64,000 nt of DNA from Clavibacter sp. VKM Ac-2872 (GTDB taxonomy: Bacteria; Actinomycetota; Actinomycetes; Actinomycetales; Microbacteriaceae): positions 159,168 through 223,167 of the forward strand of contig NZ_JADKRR010000003.1 of NCBI RefSeq assembly GCF_015351105.1, read 5' to 3'. The translations under genes and the position numbers were made by a program. Shown piece by piece: positions 43,714-53,645 of this stretch; the first letter of the stretch is position 1; every line of letters starts with the position of its first letter. The notes under the pieces were generated by a model that saw nothing but the letters and a program-made list of their open reading frames with translations, searched no databases and was not told the origin of the DNA.

Positions 43714-45129
43714 ATGACAGACACCCTCGACTCCGCCCGCGCCGGCGCCCCTGCCGGCTCCGCCTCCGACTCCCCCGCCGCGCCCGACCGCGACGCGCGC
43801 CCGCAGGTGCCGCAGGAGCGACGCATCGTGACGGAGATCCCCGGCCCGCTCTCGCGCGAGCTGCACGAGCGCCGGAAGCGCGTGGTGCCGCCCGGCGTCT
43901 CCTCCCTCCTCCCCGTCTACATCTCCCGCGCGCACGGCGCGATCGTGGAGGACGTGGACGGCAACCGCTTCATCGACCTGGGCGCCGGGATCGGCGTGAC
44001 CACCGTCGGCCACACGCGCCAGGAGGTCGTGGACGCCGCGACCGCGCAGCTCGGCGACGTGATCCACACGCTCTTCACCGTGACGCCGTACGAGGAGTAC
44101 GTGCGCGTGGCGGAGCTGCTGGCGGAGCACACGCCCGGCACGCACGAGAAGCGCACGGTGCTCGTGAACTCGGGCGCGGAGGCCGTGGAGAACGGCGTGA
44201 AGATCGCGCGCAAGCACACCGGCCGCCGCGCGGTGGCGGTGCTCGACCACGGGTACCACGGCCGCACGAACCTCACCATGGCCATGAACTACAAGGCGTC
44301 GCCCTACGGCACCGGCTTCGGACCCTTCGCGGGCGACGTGTACCACGCACCGAGCTCGTACCCGTATCACGACGGCCTCTCGGGCGCCGAGGCCGCGGCC
44401 CGCACCATCTCGTACCTCGAGAAGCGGATCGGCGCCACCGACCTCGCGTGCGTCGTCGCGGAGCCCATCCAGGGCGAGGGCGGCTTCATGGTGCCCGCCG
44501 ACGGCTTCCTGCCGGCGCTCCAGGAGTGGTGCACGGCGAACGGCGTCGTCTTCATCGCGGACGAGATCCAGTCGGGGCTCGCGCGCACCGGCCGCTTCTT
44601 CGCCAGCGAGCACCTCGGCCTCGTGCCCGACCTCGTGCTGACGGCCAAGGGCATCGCGGGCGGCCTGCCGCTCGCGGGCGTGACCGGCCGCGCCGAGATC
44701 ATGGACTCCGCCCTCCCGGGCGGGCTCGGCGGCACGTTCGGCGGCAACCCCGTGGCCGCGGCGGCCGCGGTCGCCGTGTTCGAGGCCATCGAGACGCACG
44801 GCCTGCTCGCGGAGGCCACCCGCATCGGCGACCACCTGCACGGGGCGCTCACCGAGCTGCAGCGGGAGCACGACATCATCGGCGACGTGCGCGGCATCGG
44901 CGCGATGATCGCCATCGAGCTCGTGCAGCCGGGCACCGGATCCACCACCAAGGAGCCGAACGCGGACGCGGTGGCGGCGATCGCGGCGTACTGCCACGCG
45001 CACGGCGTGATCATCCTCACCGCCGGCACGTACGGGAACGTGCTGCGCTTCCTGCCGAGCCTCGCGATCGCCGAGGAGCTGCTCGACGACGCCCTCGGCG
45101 TGATCGCCGACGCGTTCCGGGCGCTCTGA
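43714..45129 (+). CDS. gabT: 4-aminobutyrate aminotransferase
   Basis: A 471-residue PLP class III aminotransferase, expected to move the amino group of GABA to 2-oxoglutarate. FIDLGAGIGVTTVGHTRQEV lies near 85, NSGAEAVENGVKIARKHTGR near 150, the PLP-contacting Asp in FIADEIQSGLARTGRF near 275, and the PLP lysine in LTAKGIAGGLPLAG near 310. The first 45 residues are a Pro/Ala-rich extension. Ornithine or similar omega-amino acids are alternative substrates. It overlaps the asparaginase gene by one base (TGATG). Confidence 0.9.
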   Translation: MTDTLDSARAGAPAGSASDSPAAPDRDARPQVPQERRIVTEIPGPLSRELHERRKRVVPPGVSSLLPVYISRAHGAIVEDVDGNRFIDLGAGIGVTTVGHTRQEVVDAATAQLGDVIHTLFTVTPYEEYVRVAELLAEHTPGTHEKRTVLVNSGAEAVENGVKIARKHTGRRAVAVLDHGYHGRTNLTMAMNYKASPYGTGFGPFAGDVYHAPSSYPYHDGLSGAEAAARTISYLEKRIGATDLACVVAEPIQGEGGFMVPADGFLPALQEWCTANGVVFIADEIQSGLARTGRFFASEHLGLVPDLVLTAKGIAGGLPLAGVTGRAEIMDSALPGGLGGTFGGNPVAAAAAVAVFEAIETHGLLAEATRIGDHLHGALTELQREHDIIGDVRGIGAMIAIELVQPGTGSTTKEPNADAVAAIAAYCHAHGVIILTAGTYGNVLRFLPSLAIAEELLDDALGVIADAFRAL

Positions 45130-46139
45130 TGGCGACGGCCGTCGAGACGATCCCCGTCCGGGGCGCCGTGGAGCTCGCGGTGCTCGAGCGCAGCGGCTTC
45201 GTGGAGTCGCGCCACATCGGGGCGGCCGTCGTGCTGTCGCCCGCCGGCGAGGTGCGGCGCGAGGTCGGCGACGCGACCACGCCCGTCTTCCCGCGCTCGA
45301 GCATGAAGCCGTTCCAGGCGCTCGCGGTGCTCGCGAGCGGCGCCGAGCTCACCGAGGAGGAGCACGTGCTCGCGACGGCCAGCCACGCGGCCACCGCCCG
45401 GCACGTGGAGGTCGTGCGCGGGATCCTCGCGAAGGCCGGGCTCGACGAGTCCGCGCTGCGCTGCCCTGCCGACTGGCCGCTCGACCGGGCCGCGCGCGAC
45501 GAGCTCGTGCGCGCGGGGATCCCCGCGTCGCCGATCTCCATGAACTGCTCCGGCAAGCACGCCGCGATGCTGCTCGCCTGCGTGACGAACGGCTGGTCGA
45601 CCGACGACTACCTGCACCCGGACCACCCCCTGCAGGTGCGGATCCGCGACGTGGTCGAGCGCTTCACGGGCGAGCGGATCGCCACGACGGGCATCGACGG
45701 GTGCGGCGCGCCCGTGCACGCGATGTCGTTGACCGCGCTCGCGCGGGGGATCCACCGCATCGCGACCTCCGCGCCCGGCTCGCCGTTCGCCCTGTACCGG
45801 CACGCGGCGGCGCTGACCGCGGCCGTGCGCGCCCACGGCTGGGCCATCGACGGACCCGGCCGCGCGAACACCGTCGTGATCGAGCGGCTCGGCCTGTTCG
45901 CCAAGGGCGGGGCCGAGGGGATCATGATCATGACCGCTCCCGACGGCACGACCGTGGCCTCGAAGACGCTCGACGGCAGCCTGCGGGCGTCCACCATCGT
46001 GGCGCTCGAGCTGCTGGCCGAGGCGGGCGCGATCTCGCGGGACGACGTGGAGCGCGTGCGCCCCGAGCTCGACCTCCAGGTGCTCGGCGGCGGCGTGCCG
46101 GTGGGCGAGATCCGCGTGTCGCCGACGCTCATCGGCTGA
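45129..46139 (+). CDS. asparaginase of the Rhizobium-type (type III) family
   Basis: A 336-residue protein of the R. etli-type asparaginase family, unrelated to E. coli AnsA/B. Signature parts are FPRSSMKPFQALAVL near 55 (catalytic Ser-Lys), ASHAATARHVEVV near 82, MNCSGKHAAMLLACV near 138 and GIDGCGAPVHAMSLT near 190. It should release ammonia from asparagine to give aspartate. Coupled translation with gabT suggests amino-acid nitrogen catabolism. Its 3' end overlaps the convergent FtsK-type gene by 11 bases. Confidence 0.88.
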   Translation: MATAVETIPVRGAVELAVLERSGFVESRHIGAAVVLSPAGEVRREVGDATTPVFPRSSMKPFQALAVLASGAELTEEEHVLATASHAATARHVEVVRGILAKAGLDESALRCPADWPLDRAARDELVRAGIPASPISMNCSGKHAAMLLACVTNGWSTDDYLHPDHPLQVRIRDVVERFTGERIATTGIDGCGAPVHAMSLTALARGIHRIATSAPGSPFALYRHAAALTAAVRAHGWAIDGPGRANTVVIERLGLFAKGGAEGIMIMTAPDGTTVASKTLDGSLRASTIVALELLAEAGAISRDDVERVRPELDLQVLGGGVPVGEIRVSPTLIG

Positions 46140-49100
46140 CACCGGCCGCGTGAGCGCGGCCTCCGACGGCTGGCGCCGCCGCCTCTGCCGCGCCTGCCTG
46201 CGCGGGCTCGCCCGGCGGCCAGGGCGCCTCCGGGGGCCACGAGCACCGACGGACGTCGCCATCCGGGGTGACCCGCCAGGCCCGCCCGGGGATCGGCGCG
46301 AGCGGCGGCGGCACCGTGCGGAGGCGGAGGAGCGTGCGCGCGTCCCGTGGCGTGCAGCCATCCAGGACGATGTCGCCCGTGCGCCGGAGGTCCGCGAGGA
46401 GCGGGCCGCGCATCAGCCAGGCGTCGGGATCCCCGACCACGACCCGGGGGCGTGCACCGCGGAGGCTGCCGTCGTGCACGCCCGGGCGGACGGCGGCGTG
46501 CGGGCGGACGGCGGCTGGCGCGCCGACGCCATCCACGACCGCGGCGGGGAACGGCTGGTCCGAGGACCAGGCCGGAGGGAGCCGGGCCGCCTCGACCGCG
46601 TCGATCCCGGTCTCCCGGAGGCGCGCGACCGCCCCGACGGGTGACGGCGTGACGAGCGCGTGGACGGCCCCGCCTGCGAGGACCACGCGGGGCGCGGGGT
46701 CGACGAGCCCCGGCGGGCCGGACGCCTCGGCGAACCGGCCGGAGGACACCTCGACCGCGGGCGGCCGGGCCACCTGGATGCGCTCGCCGCGCCACTCCCC
46801 CGCACCCGGCGTCGCGCGGGCGTCGAAGAGGCGGCTCTCGCCACCCGCCAGCACGTGCTCCTGCCTGCTCGGGAGCGGGAGGACCACGGGCGGCCCCGCG
46901 GCAGCCGCCACCGCCTGGAGCGGTCCGCCCGCCCGACGACCCGAGACGGCCAGCGCCGCCCCGGCGTGCGGTCCCTCCCGGACGACCGCGGCCAGCCCCT
47001 CGAGCAGGGCGGCCTGGTGCTCGGGCTCCAGGCGGGAGACGGCGACGTCGAGGTCGTCGGCCAGCACGACGAGGGGCACGCGCGGGCCGCGCGGATCGCG
47101 GATGCGGGCGAGGACGGCGGCGATCGCGTCCCAGCAGCCCTCCGCGTCCGCGGGCACGGGGAGCACCTCGAGGCCGGCGGCCGCGGCCGACGCCCCGATG
47201 GTGCGCAGGCACGTGCTGCGGCCGGATCCCGGACCGCCGACGACGAGCAGGTGGCCGTCGGCCGCCGGGCACCACACGGCCGTCGCCCGCCGCTGCTCCG
47301 CGGGCAGGTCGACGAGGGCGAACGGGACCGCGGGGGCACCGCTGTCGGGCGTCGCGGACCCGTTCCGCTCGAGGGGCGGCACCGTGGCGAGGTCGGCGAA
47401 CGGGACCGACGCGGGCAGCGGATCCAGCCACGGGCGCGGGACGGGAGCGGCCGTCGCGCGGGCGGCGGCGATGCGGGCCAGATCGGCGGGCGTCGTGACC
47501 GCCACCTGGAAGGGGCGCGCCGGCACGCCGTGCGCTCCGACGAGGCACCGGCCCACGGGTGCGTCGGCGAGGCGCGCCGCCTCGACCGTGCCGAGGAGCG
47601 CCCGGCTGTCGGCGTCGTTGTTGACGCGGAGGGAGAGGCGGAGGTCGCAGTTGGCGAGCACCGCGTCGCGCACGACACCGGCGGGGCGCTGGGTGCAGAG
47701 CACCAGGTGCATGCCGAGCGAGCGGCCCCGCGCGGCGATGTCGGCGACGACCTCGTGCAGGCCGTCCTGGTCGGCGAGGAGGGCGGCGAGCTCGTCGACG
47801 ACGATGACGAGGCGCGGCAGGAGGCCCGCCGCGGCCGGGTCGTCGATGTCGCGCGCACCGGCGTCGCGGAGCACGCGCTCCCGATGCCGGACCTCCGCGC
47901 GCAGGCTCTCCAACGCGCGGCGCGCGCCCTGGCCGTCGAGGTCGGTGACGAGGCCGACGGCGTGCGGCAGCACGAGCAGCGGGTCGAACGCCGCGCCGCC
48001 CTTGAAGTCGACGAGGAGCACGGTGACCTCCTCCGGCGGATGCGCCGCGGCGAGCGCCGCCATCCACGTGACGAGGAGCTCGCTCTTGCCGCTGCCGGTG
48101 GTGCCCGCGACGACCGCGTGCGGGCCGTCCGCGACGAGGTCGACGGCCACGGGTCCCGCGTGCCCGACGCCGATGGTCGCCGCCAGCGTGCGCGGACGAC
48201 GCGCAGGTGCCGCGGGCTGGCCGACGTCGGGGCCACGGGCCGGGCCGCTCGCCGGCGCCGGGGAGGAGGCCGCCCCGACCGGCAGATCCGCGAAGGGCAC
48301 GCGCACCGGGAGCGGTGCCCGCGCCGCCGCGAGCCCGCGCCGCCGCGCGAGGTCGGCGAGCTCGTCCGCGAGGCGCTCCACCTCCGTGAGCGACACGAGG
48401 TCGGGACGCACCAGGCCGGTGCGGGTGAGCCGGGGTGACGGGAGGATGCGCTCGACGTCCGGTGGCAGCGTGTGCGCAGCGGGCGCCGAGGCGGGCGCGT
48501 CCGTGCCCTCGGACACGGTGTCGGCCGCGAGGATCCGCGCCGTGCCGGGGCTGCGGACGTCGAGCACCGTGCGGCACGCGGCCGGGAGCGACTCGACGCG
48601 CGGCGCCGCGGCGAGCACGACCTCGCGCGTGCCGAGCACGAGCCGGATCGCCCCGGCACCCGGCTCGCCGGGGGCGGGGCCCGTCGCGGCCGGGCCGTCC
48701 GGGCCGGGCACCTCCTCGCGCAGCCCGCCTGCCGCGTGCGGGAGCCGCTCGAGCCAGTCCCACTCGGGCCCGGCCGGGCGGGAGGCGATGCGGAGGTCGT
48801 CCGGGGGGAGGGCGTGCACGAGCTGGACGACGACGCCACGCAGCACCGGCGCGACGAGGGCGGGGACGCCACGCAGCCCGAGGCCGCCGGCGGCGGAGAC
48901 GAGGACGGGCGCGTCGGGGACCCAGCGGACGAGATCCGCCCACCGCCCCGGGCGGTGCCCCGCGGCGCGGGCGCCCGGGACGACCGCTGCGGACCGGGCG
49001 TGCCCCGGTGCGCCCCGATCGCGAGGCAGGGTCGCGCACCGCCGCAGGAGGCGCCGGAGCGCCCCGGCGCCGTCCCGGCAGTCGGCGGCGGGCACGAGCG

Positions 49101-49542
49101 CGTCCGGATCGCCCCGCCAGACCATGCCGCTCGACACGTCGCCCGTGCCGAGCACGATGGGGAGCGCGCCGTCGACGCCCGGATCCGCCCGCCAGAGGAG
49201 GGCGGGGTTGGCGCTGCCGTCGAGGATCTCGCGCGCGGACGCAGCGCGCGATCGCAGGGTGGCGCGGGCGGCCGCGAGCCGCGCCCGCACCTCGACGTGC
49301 AACCGCGCGACCGCGGCGCGGGACTCGCGGTCGACGCGGCGGGCCGCGCGGCGGCCGGAGATGCGCTGGTCCGCGACGCCCGCGACCGCCACCACCGGCC
49401 CGAGCGCCGCGAACAGCAGCGCGTACGGCGAGCGGGTGACCGCCCAGACGGCGACGCTGACGACGAGGGGCGCCGCCACGCCGAGCACGGGGAACGGCGG
49501 CGGCGGAGCGGGCGCGGGCGACGGGGGCGGGGCGATGTCCAC
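46129..49542 (-). CDS. FtsK/SpoIIIE-type ATPase, EccC/EssC-like
   Basis: A 1137-residue protein. Two hydrophobic helices near residues 18-55 anchor it; a coiled or helical region follows. The first FtsK/SpoIIIE domain is intact, with Walker A GTTGSGKSELL near 480 and Walker B LVIVVDELAALLA near 580. The second, near 770, has GGPGSGRSTC, where Lys is replaced by Arg, and LVVLADDLD. This layout resembles the secretion ATPase of type VII (ESX/Ess) systems rather than DNA-translocating FtsK, which has one motor and a gamma domain. The FHA domains of EssC are absent. It ends the six-gene block; no WXG100 gene is adjacent. The start GTG lacks a clear ribosome site. Confidence 0.82.
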   Translation of the reverse strand: MDIAPPPSPAPAPPPPFPVLGVAAPLVVSVAVWAVTRSPYALLFAALGPVVAVAGVADQRISGRRAARRVDRESRAAVARLHVEVRARLAAARATLRSRAASAREILDGSANPALLWRADPGVDGALPIVLGTGDVSSGMVWRGDPDALVPAADCRDGAGALRRLLRRCATLPRDRGAPGHARSAAVVPGARAAGHRPGRWADLVRWVPDAPVLVSAAGGLGLRGVPALVAPVLRGVVVQLVHALPPDDLRIASRPAGPEWDWLERLPHAAGGLREEVPGPDGPAATGPAPGEPGAGAIRLVLGTREVVLAAAPRVESLPAACRTVLDVRSPGTARILAADTVSEGTDAPASAPAAHTLPPDVERILPSPRLTRTGLVRPDLVSLTEVERLADELADLARRRGLAAARAPLPVRVPFADLPVGAASSPAPASGPARGPDVGQPAAPARRPRTLAATIGVGHAGPVAVDLVADGPHAVVAGTTGSGKSELLVTWMAALAAAHPPEEVTVLLVDFKGGAAFDPLLVLPHAVGLVTDLDGQGARRALESLRAEVRHRERVLRDAGARDIDDPAAAGLLPRLVIVVDELAALLADQDGLHEVVADIAARGRSLGMHLVLCTQRPAGVVRDAVLANCDLRLSLRVNNDADSRALLGTVEAARLADAPVGRCLVGAHGVPARPFQVAVTTPADLARIAAARATAAPVPRPWLDPLPASVPFADLATVPPLERNGSATPDSGAPAVPFALVDLPAEQRRATAVWCPAADGHLLVVGGPGSGRSTCLRTIGASAAAAGLEVLPVPADAEGCWDAIAAVLARIRDPRGPRVPLVVLADDLDVAVSRLEPEHQAALLEGLAAVVREGPHAGAALAVSGRRAGGPLQAVAAAAGPPVVLPLPSRQEHVLAGGESRLFDARATPGAGEWRGERIQVARPPAVEVSSGRFAEASGPPGLVDPAPRVVLAGGAVHALVTPSPVGAVARLRETGIDAVEAARLPPAWSSDQPFPAAVVDGVGAPAAVRPHAAVRPGVHDGSLRGARPRVVVGDPDAWLMRGPLLADLRRTGDIVLDGCTPRDARTLLRLRTVPPPLAPIPGRAWRVTPDGDVRRCSWPPEAPWPPGEPAQAGAAEAAAPAVGGRAHAAGVSR

Positions 49543-49632
49543 CGGGCGAGGACACCATGCGCGCGGTGACGCCAGGGTGGGCCGGCCACGCGCCGGGGAC
49601 GGACGGCGCGACCGCGCCCTGGGGAGGAGCCG

Positions 49633-52149
49633 TCAGGGCCGGGGAGGACGCCGCCCCGGCCGCGCACCCGGCCCGCGTCCGCGCGCACCCCGCGCACCCC
49701 GCAGCGACGCGAGCGACACCATCGCCCGGAGCCGCTGCCGACGGGTCCTGCCCGCGTCCATGCGCACGGCGAGCTCGTCGGCGCGGCGCCAGGCGGCGTC
49801 GGCCAGCGGATCCGGCACGTCGCCCGGCGCGAACGCCGACTCGTCGGCCACGTCCGCGAGCCCGCGCGCACCGCCCACGCCCACGAGCCGCGCCACCTCG
49901 CGCCGGGTGGCCGCGACGGGAGGCACGAGGCCGCGGTCGAGCGCGCCGTCGTGGAACTCGTCCCAGGCGCCGCCGACCCGGTCGCGGGCCGCGTCCGCCC
50001 GGCGCCGCCGATGCCGGCGCGCGGCCTTCGCGCCCACCACGGCGAGGAACGGCGACGCCGCGAGGCCGAGCCCGAGGAGCGACCAGCCCGCGACGCGCAC
50101 GGCGGCGAGCACGGCCTGCAGCGCGGGATCCGCCTCCGGCCGGTCGTCGCGGCTCGCGTCCGGCGGCGTGCGGTCCTCGGGCTCGGCCTGCTCCTCGACC
50201 GGCGGCGGCAGCACGGTCTGCGGGCGCGCGACCTCGGTGGGCTCGTCGGGCAGGGCGTCGGGGACGTCGCGGACGGGCGGGTTCGGATCCACCGCGACCC
50301 AGCCGGACGACGCCGTGTCGACCTCGACCCAGGCGGTGACGTCGGACCCCCGGATCGGCACCGGCCCGCCGTCGGCCTCCCGCACGGCCGCCTCGCCCGG
50401 CGCGAAGCCCATCACGACGCGGACCGGGAAGCCGATGTCGTCGGCGATGAGGGCCGCCGCGACCGCGTACTGCTCCGCGTCGCCGAGCATGGGGCGCGTC
50501 GTGAGGAGCTCCGCGATCCGCTCGGCCGAGTGGCCCGACCGGCTGAAGGGCGCGTCGCCGACGCCGTGGCTGACGTAGCCGTCGGCGCGGAGGGACGAGA
50601 CGGCGGCCACGAGCTGCGCGCCGGGCGACGCGGACGTGCCGGCCCCCGCGTCCGTGCCACCCGCCGTCGCGCCGTCGGGAGCCGCGGTGGACGCCTGCAC
50701 GCGCGCGGCGACCTCGTCGGGCACGCCCGTGGGTCGCGGGGCCACCGCGTCGCCCGGGCGCTCGTCGGCGAGCGCCTCGAGCGGCGGCGTCGACGCGACG
50801 ACGGCCTCGATCTCGTAGGCGTCGCCCGCGGCGAGCCCGCCGATCACGGCGCCGGTGGCGGTCGCGTCGTCGTAGTAGAAGGAGTCGGCGAGGCGCCCGC
50901 CGTCGTCGCCCGCGAACGCGATGCGCTCGAGGCGGCCCGCACCCGGCAGCCACACGCCGCGGTAGGCGTCGACGACGACGTCGAGGGTGACGTCGTCGCC
51001 GACCACGCCCGTCTGGTCGAGCCGGTACGGCACGCGCGCGAACGTGCCGGAGGCCTGGCCCGTGCGCGACGCGTCGACGCTGCCGCGCGCGCCGCCCGTG
51101 CCGTAGACGACGCCGTCGTAGGTGTCGAGCGCGGCGAGGCGCACCCGTCCTCCGGCCGGGAGGCCCGCCACCGTGAGCAGCGTGTCGTCCACCGTCGGCG
51201 CCTTCCAGTAGGTGCGGAAGGACGAGAGGGGGCTGACCTGCTCGCGCGGGTCGAACGGCTGCTCGACCGTGGAGCGGAGGCCCGTGCGGGACGCGTCGGG
51301 CGGGGCGGCGGCCGTGGCGGCGACGCCCGCGACCAGGGCGGCCGCGAGCACGACGACTGCGGAGATCCCGGCGCGCGTGCCCGAGCGGCGCCGGTCGGAC
51401 GCCGACTCCACCGGGATCCCCGCCTGCCGGCCGAGGCGGCGGACCGCGCGGTGGCGCCGACGCCAGCGGCAGCGCGCGATCCACAGCAGCGCGGCCGCGA
51501 GCCACGCCAGCGCGACCGGGACGAGGAGCCCGGTGGTCTCGGGCGCGTCGGGGCCCTGGCTGCGGTCGGGGCCGAGGGCGGCCGCGACGACGAGGATCAC
51601 GAGGGAGGGGATCACCGCGAGCTCGGGCCGCGGGGTGCGCAGCGCGACCGACACGCCGATCACGGATCCCAGCAGCACGAGCGCGAACGCGGGCACGAGC
51701 AGCGCCTGGTAGTCGCCGACCGGGAGCGCGATGGTCACGAGCCGCACGACGCCGAGGGACGCGCCCTCGACGAGCTCGCCGAGGCCCGCGAGCGTGGGCC
51801 GCCAGCCGTCGACCGCGCCGGTCGGCACCGCGAGCGGCACGCCGAGCGCGAGGAAGGCCACCAGGATCGCGGACGCCACGACCGCGCTCCCCCAGCGGAA
51901 CCGGGCGCCCGCGATCGGGACGAGCGCGCCGGCGACGAGCGTGACCCCCGTCATGCGCACGAACGACGCGTCGCGGTAGACGGGCCAGAACGCGGCGGCG
52001 GCGACACCGGTGAGGAGCGTGATCGCGAGGACGGGGACGAGGGTGCGGCCGGGATCGCGGGATCCGGCGGGGACGCGGGGAGGACGGGCGGCGCCGCGGG
52101 CAGCCGGGCGGCCGGCGGTCCCCGGGCTCCCCGCGCCCCGCGCGCTCAC
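49633..52149 (-). CDS. multi-pass transglutaminase-like (TgpA-type) protein with lost catalytic residues
   Basis: An 838-residue membrane protein: a cluster of helices in residues about 30-230 and one near 255, a large extracytoplasmic region, a transglutaminase-like domain (about 530-625), a further helix near 690-715 and a basic cytoplasmic tail. In active enzymes the core is G-x-C-x-Q-Y-A and H-A-W; here it is GDAEQYAVAAAL near 556 and SDVTAWVEVD near 605, so Cys is Ala and His is Thr. The Asp in WVAVDPNPP remains. It is therefore probably a non-catalytic binding domain. The GTG start overlaps the DUF58 stop by four bases. Confidence 0.85.
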   Translation of the reverse strand: MSARGAGSPGTAGRPAARGAARPPRVPAGSRDPGRTLVPVLAITLLTGVAAAAFWPVYRDASFVRMTGVTLVAGALVPIAGARFRWGSAVVASAILVAFLALGVPLAVPTGAVDGWRPTLAGLGELVEGASLGVVRLVTIALPVGDYQALLVPAFALVLLGSVIGVSVALRTPRPELAVIPSLVILVVAAALGPDRSQGPDAPETTGLLVPVALAWLAAALLWIARCRWRRRHRAVRRLGRQAGIPVESASDRRRSGTRAGISAVVVLAAALVAGVAATAAAPPDASRTGLRSTVEQPFDPREQVSPLSSFRTYWKAPTVDDTLLTVAGLPAGGRVRLAALDTYDGVVYGTGGARGSVDASRTGQASGTFARVPYRLDQTGVVGDDVTLDVVVDAYRGVWLPGAGRLERIAFAGDDGGRLADSFYYDDATATGAVIGGLAAGDAYEIEAVVASTPPLEALADERPGDAVAPRPTGVPDEVAARVQASTAAPDGATAGGTDAGAGTSASPGAQLVAAVSSLRADGYVSHGVGDAPFSRSGHSAERIAELLTTRPMLGDAEQYAVAAALIADDIGFPVRVVMGFAPGEAAVREADGGPVPIRGSDVTAWVEVDTASSGWVAVDPNPPVRDVPDALPDEPTEVARPQTVLPPPVEEQAEPEDRTPPDASRDDRPEADPALQAVLAAVRVAGWSLLGLGLAASPFLAVVGAKAARRHRRRRADAARDRVGGAWDEFHDGALDRGLVPPVAATRREVARLVGVGGARGLADVADESAFAPGDVPDPLADAAWRRADELAVRMDAGRTRRQRLRAMVSLASLRGARGARGRGPGARPGRRPPRP

Positions 52150-53645
52150 GACGCGCTCCGCTGGAGGGCGCCGCGCAGGTCGTCGAGGTAGCCGATGGTG
52201 AGGACCGACAGGTCGCCGAGGCGGCGGAGGCCGGGCTCGACCTCGGGGTCGCACACCACCGCGACCACCTGCACGCCGGGCGGGAAGCCGACGGCGGCCG
52301 CGCGGATCCGGGCGGGCGCCGCCCCCGTCCCGCAGACGAGGAACACGACCGAGACGCCGGCGACCTCGTCGGCGGCCGCGCGGGCCAGCTCGACGAGCGA
52401 CGCCGCGCGGTCGGACGCGGCGATCTCGGCGAGGTCGTCGAGGAGGCGGTCGCGCGTGACGGTGGCGAGGCGGCGGAGGCGACCGGAGCGGGATCCGGGC
52501 GGGCCGGAGCGCGCCACCGTGCGGGCGAGCCCGGGCAGGGTGGGCGCGGTCGGCGGGCGGCGGGTGCGCGCCCGCCCGGCGGCGCGGTCGGCGCTCGCGA
52601 CGACCTGGACGGTGCGCGCGTCGGCGATGGCGCGCGCGCCCAGGGATCCGACGACGCTCACGGCCAGCTCGAACTCGGCGTCGGCCGTGGACCCGGCGAG
52701 CGCGCCCGCCGCGGACCCGGCCGCGACCGTGGTGCCGCCCGCGGGGACGCCCGCCGAGCCCGCCGCGTCCGCGACCGCCGCGGCCGTGCCGTCCCCGTAG
52801 TCGCCCGCGTGCAGCGACAGCGCGACCATGATGTGGCTCCGCCGGGTCTCCTCGAACCGCCGCACCATGTGCACGCCGGTCTTCGCGGTCGAGCGCCAGT
52901 GGATGTGCCGCACCGGGTCGCCGGGCACGTACTCGCGGAGCGACTGGAAGGACACGTCGCTGTCGGTGAGGTCGCGCGTGGCGCGGCCCTCGAGGTCGCG
53001 GACGAAGCCCGTGCTGGTGCTGGGCATCGCGAGCGTGCGCGGGTGCACGAGGAGCCGGGTCGCGGCGGCCTCGGCGGACTCGCGTCGCACCAGGCCGATC
53101 GGGTCGCCGCGGACGATGCGGGCGGGGCCGAGCGCGATCACGCCGCGCCGGGAGGTGGGCACGACGAACACGTCCTCGTGGGAGTGGCCGTGCGCGAGGG
53201 AGGGCACGTGGACCTCGGCGAGGCCGGATCCGACCGGCACCTCCACCGTGAGCCCCACGGCCCGACGGCGCAGCGGGTTGCGCACGGCGACGGTCGCGGG
53301 CGCGCGCTCCCCCGCGACCACGCGGTCGCGCGGCAGGCGCAGCGACACCTCGACGCCCGACGACCCGACGAGGTGCAGCAGCGCGATGACCCCGAGGGCG
53401 ACGCCGGTCCAGGCCACCGCGACGAGCTCGCGCCAGCCGAGCGCGTAGCCGACGGCGCCCGCGACGACCGCGGCCAGCGCGACGACCCGGCCGAGCGGGG
53501 TGACGACGGCGACGAGGCGCGCGAGCGCGTTCCGCGGCGGCACGGCGTCGGCGGGCGGCGGGACGGCACCGGGCGCGGCGGAGGGCACGGGCGCGGCGGC
53601 GGGATCCGGGGCGGCGGCCCGGCCGCGCGCCCCGACCGCGCTCAT
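52146..53645 (-). CDS. DUF58 domain protein
   Basis: A 499-residue protein with two membrane helices near residues 45-90 and the DUF58 hallmark RDLTDSDVSFQSLREYVPGD followed by VRHIHWRSTAKTG near 240-265, then a von Willebrand A-like fold. DUF58 proteins are steadily found with MoxR ATPases and transglutaminase-like proteins, and are thought to act with them as an assembly or chaperone module. An Ala/Gly/Thr-rich insert lies near 290-315. It overlaps both neighbours by four bases. Confidence 0.9.
   Translation of the reverse strand: MSAVGARGRAAAPDPAAAPVPSAAPGAVPPPADAVPPRNALARLVAVVTPLGRVVALAAVVAGAVGYALGWRELVAVAWTGVALGVIALLHLVGSSGVEVSLRLPRDRVVAGERAPATVAVRNPLRRRAVGLTVEVPVGSGLAEVHVPSLAHGHSHEDVFVVPTSRRGVIALGPARIVRGDPIGLVRRESAEAAATRLLVHPRTLAMPSTSTGFVRDLEGRATRDLTDSDVSFQSLREYVPGDPVRHIHWRSTAKTGVHMVRRFEETRRSHIMVALSLHAGDYGDGTAAAVADAAGSAGVPAGGTTVAAGSAAGALAGSTADAEFELAVSVVGSLGARAIADARTVQVVASADRAAGRARTRRPPTAPTLPGLARTVARSGPPGSRSGRLRRLATVTRDRLLDDLAEIAASDRAASLVELARAAADEVAGVSVVFLVCGTGAAPARIRAAAVGFPPGVQVVAVVCDPEVEPGLRRLGDLSVLTIGYLDDLRGALQRSAS

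Noticed and set aside
45608-51505. Minus-strand 1965-codon frame across the EccC-like and transglutaminase genes
   Set aside because: It is composed of Arg/Gly/Pro/Ala-rich low-complexity translation and crosses several real genes in another frame.
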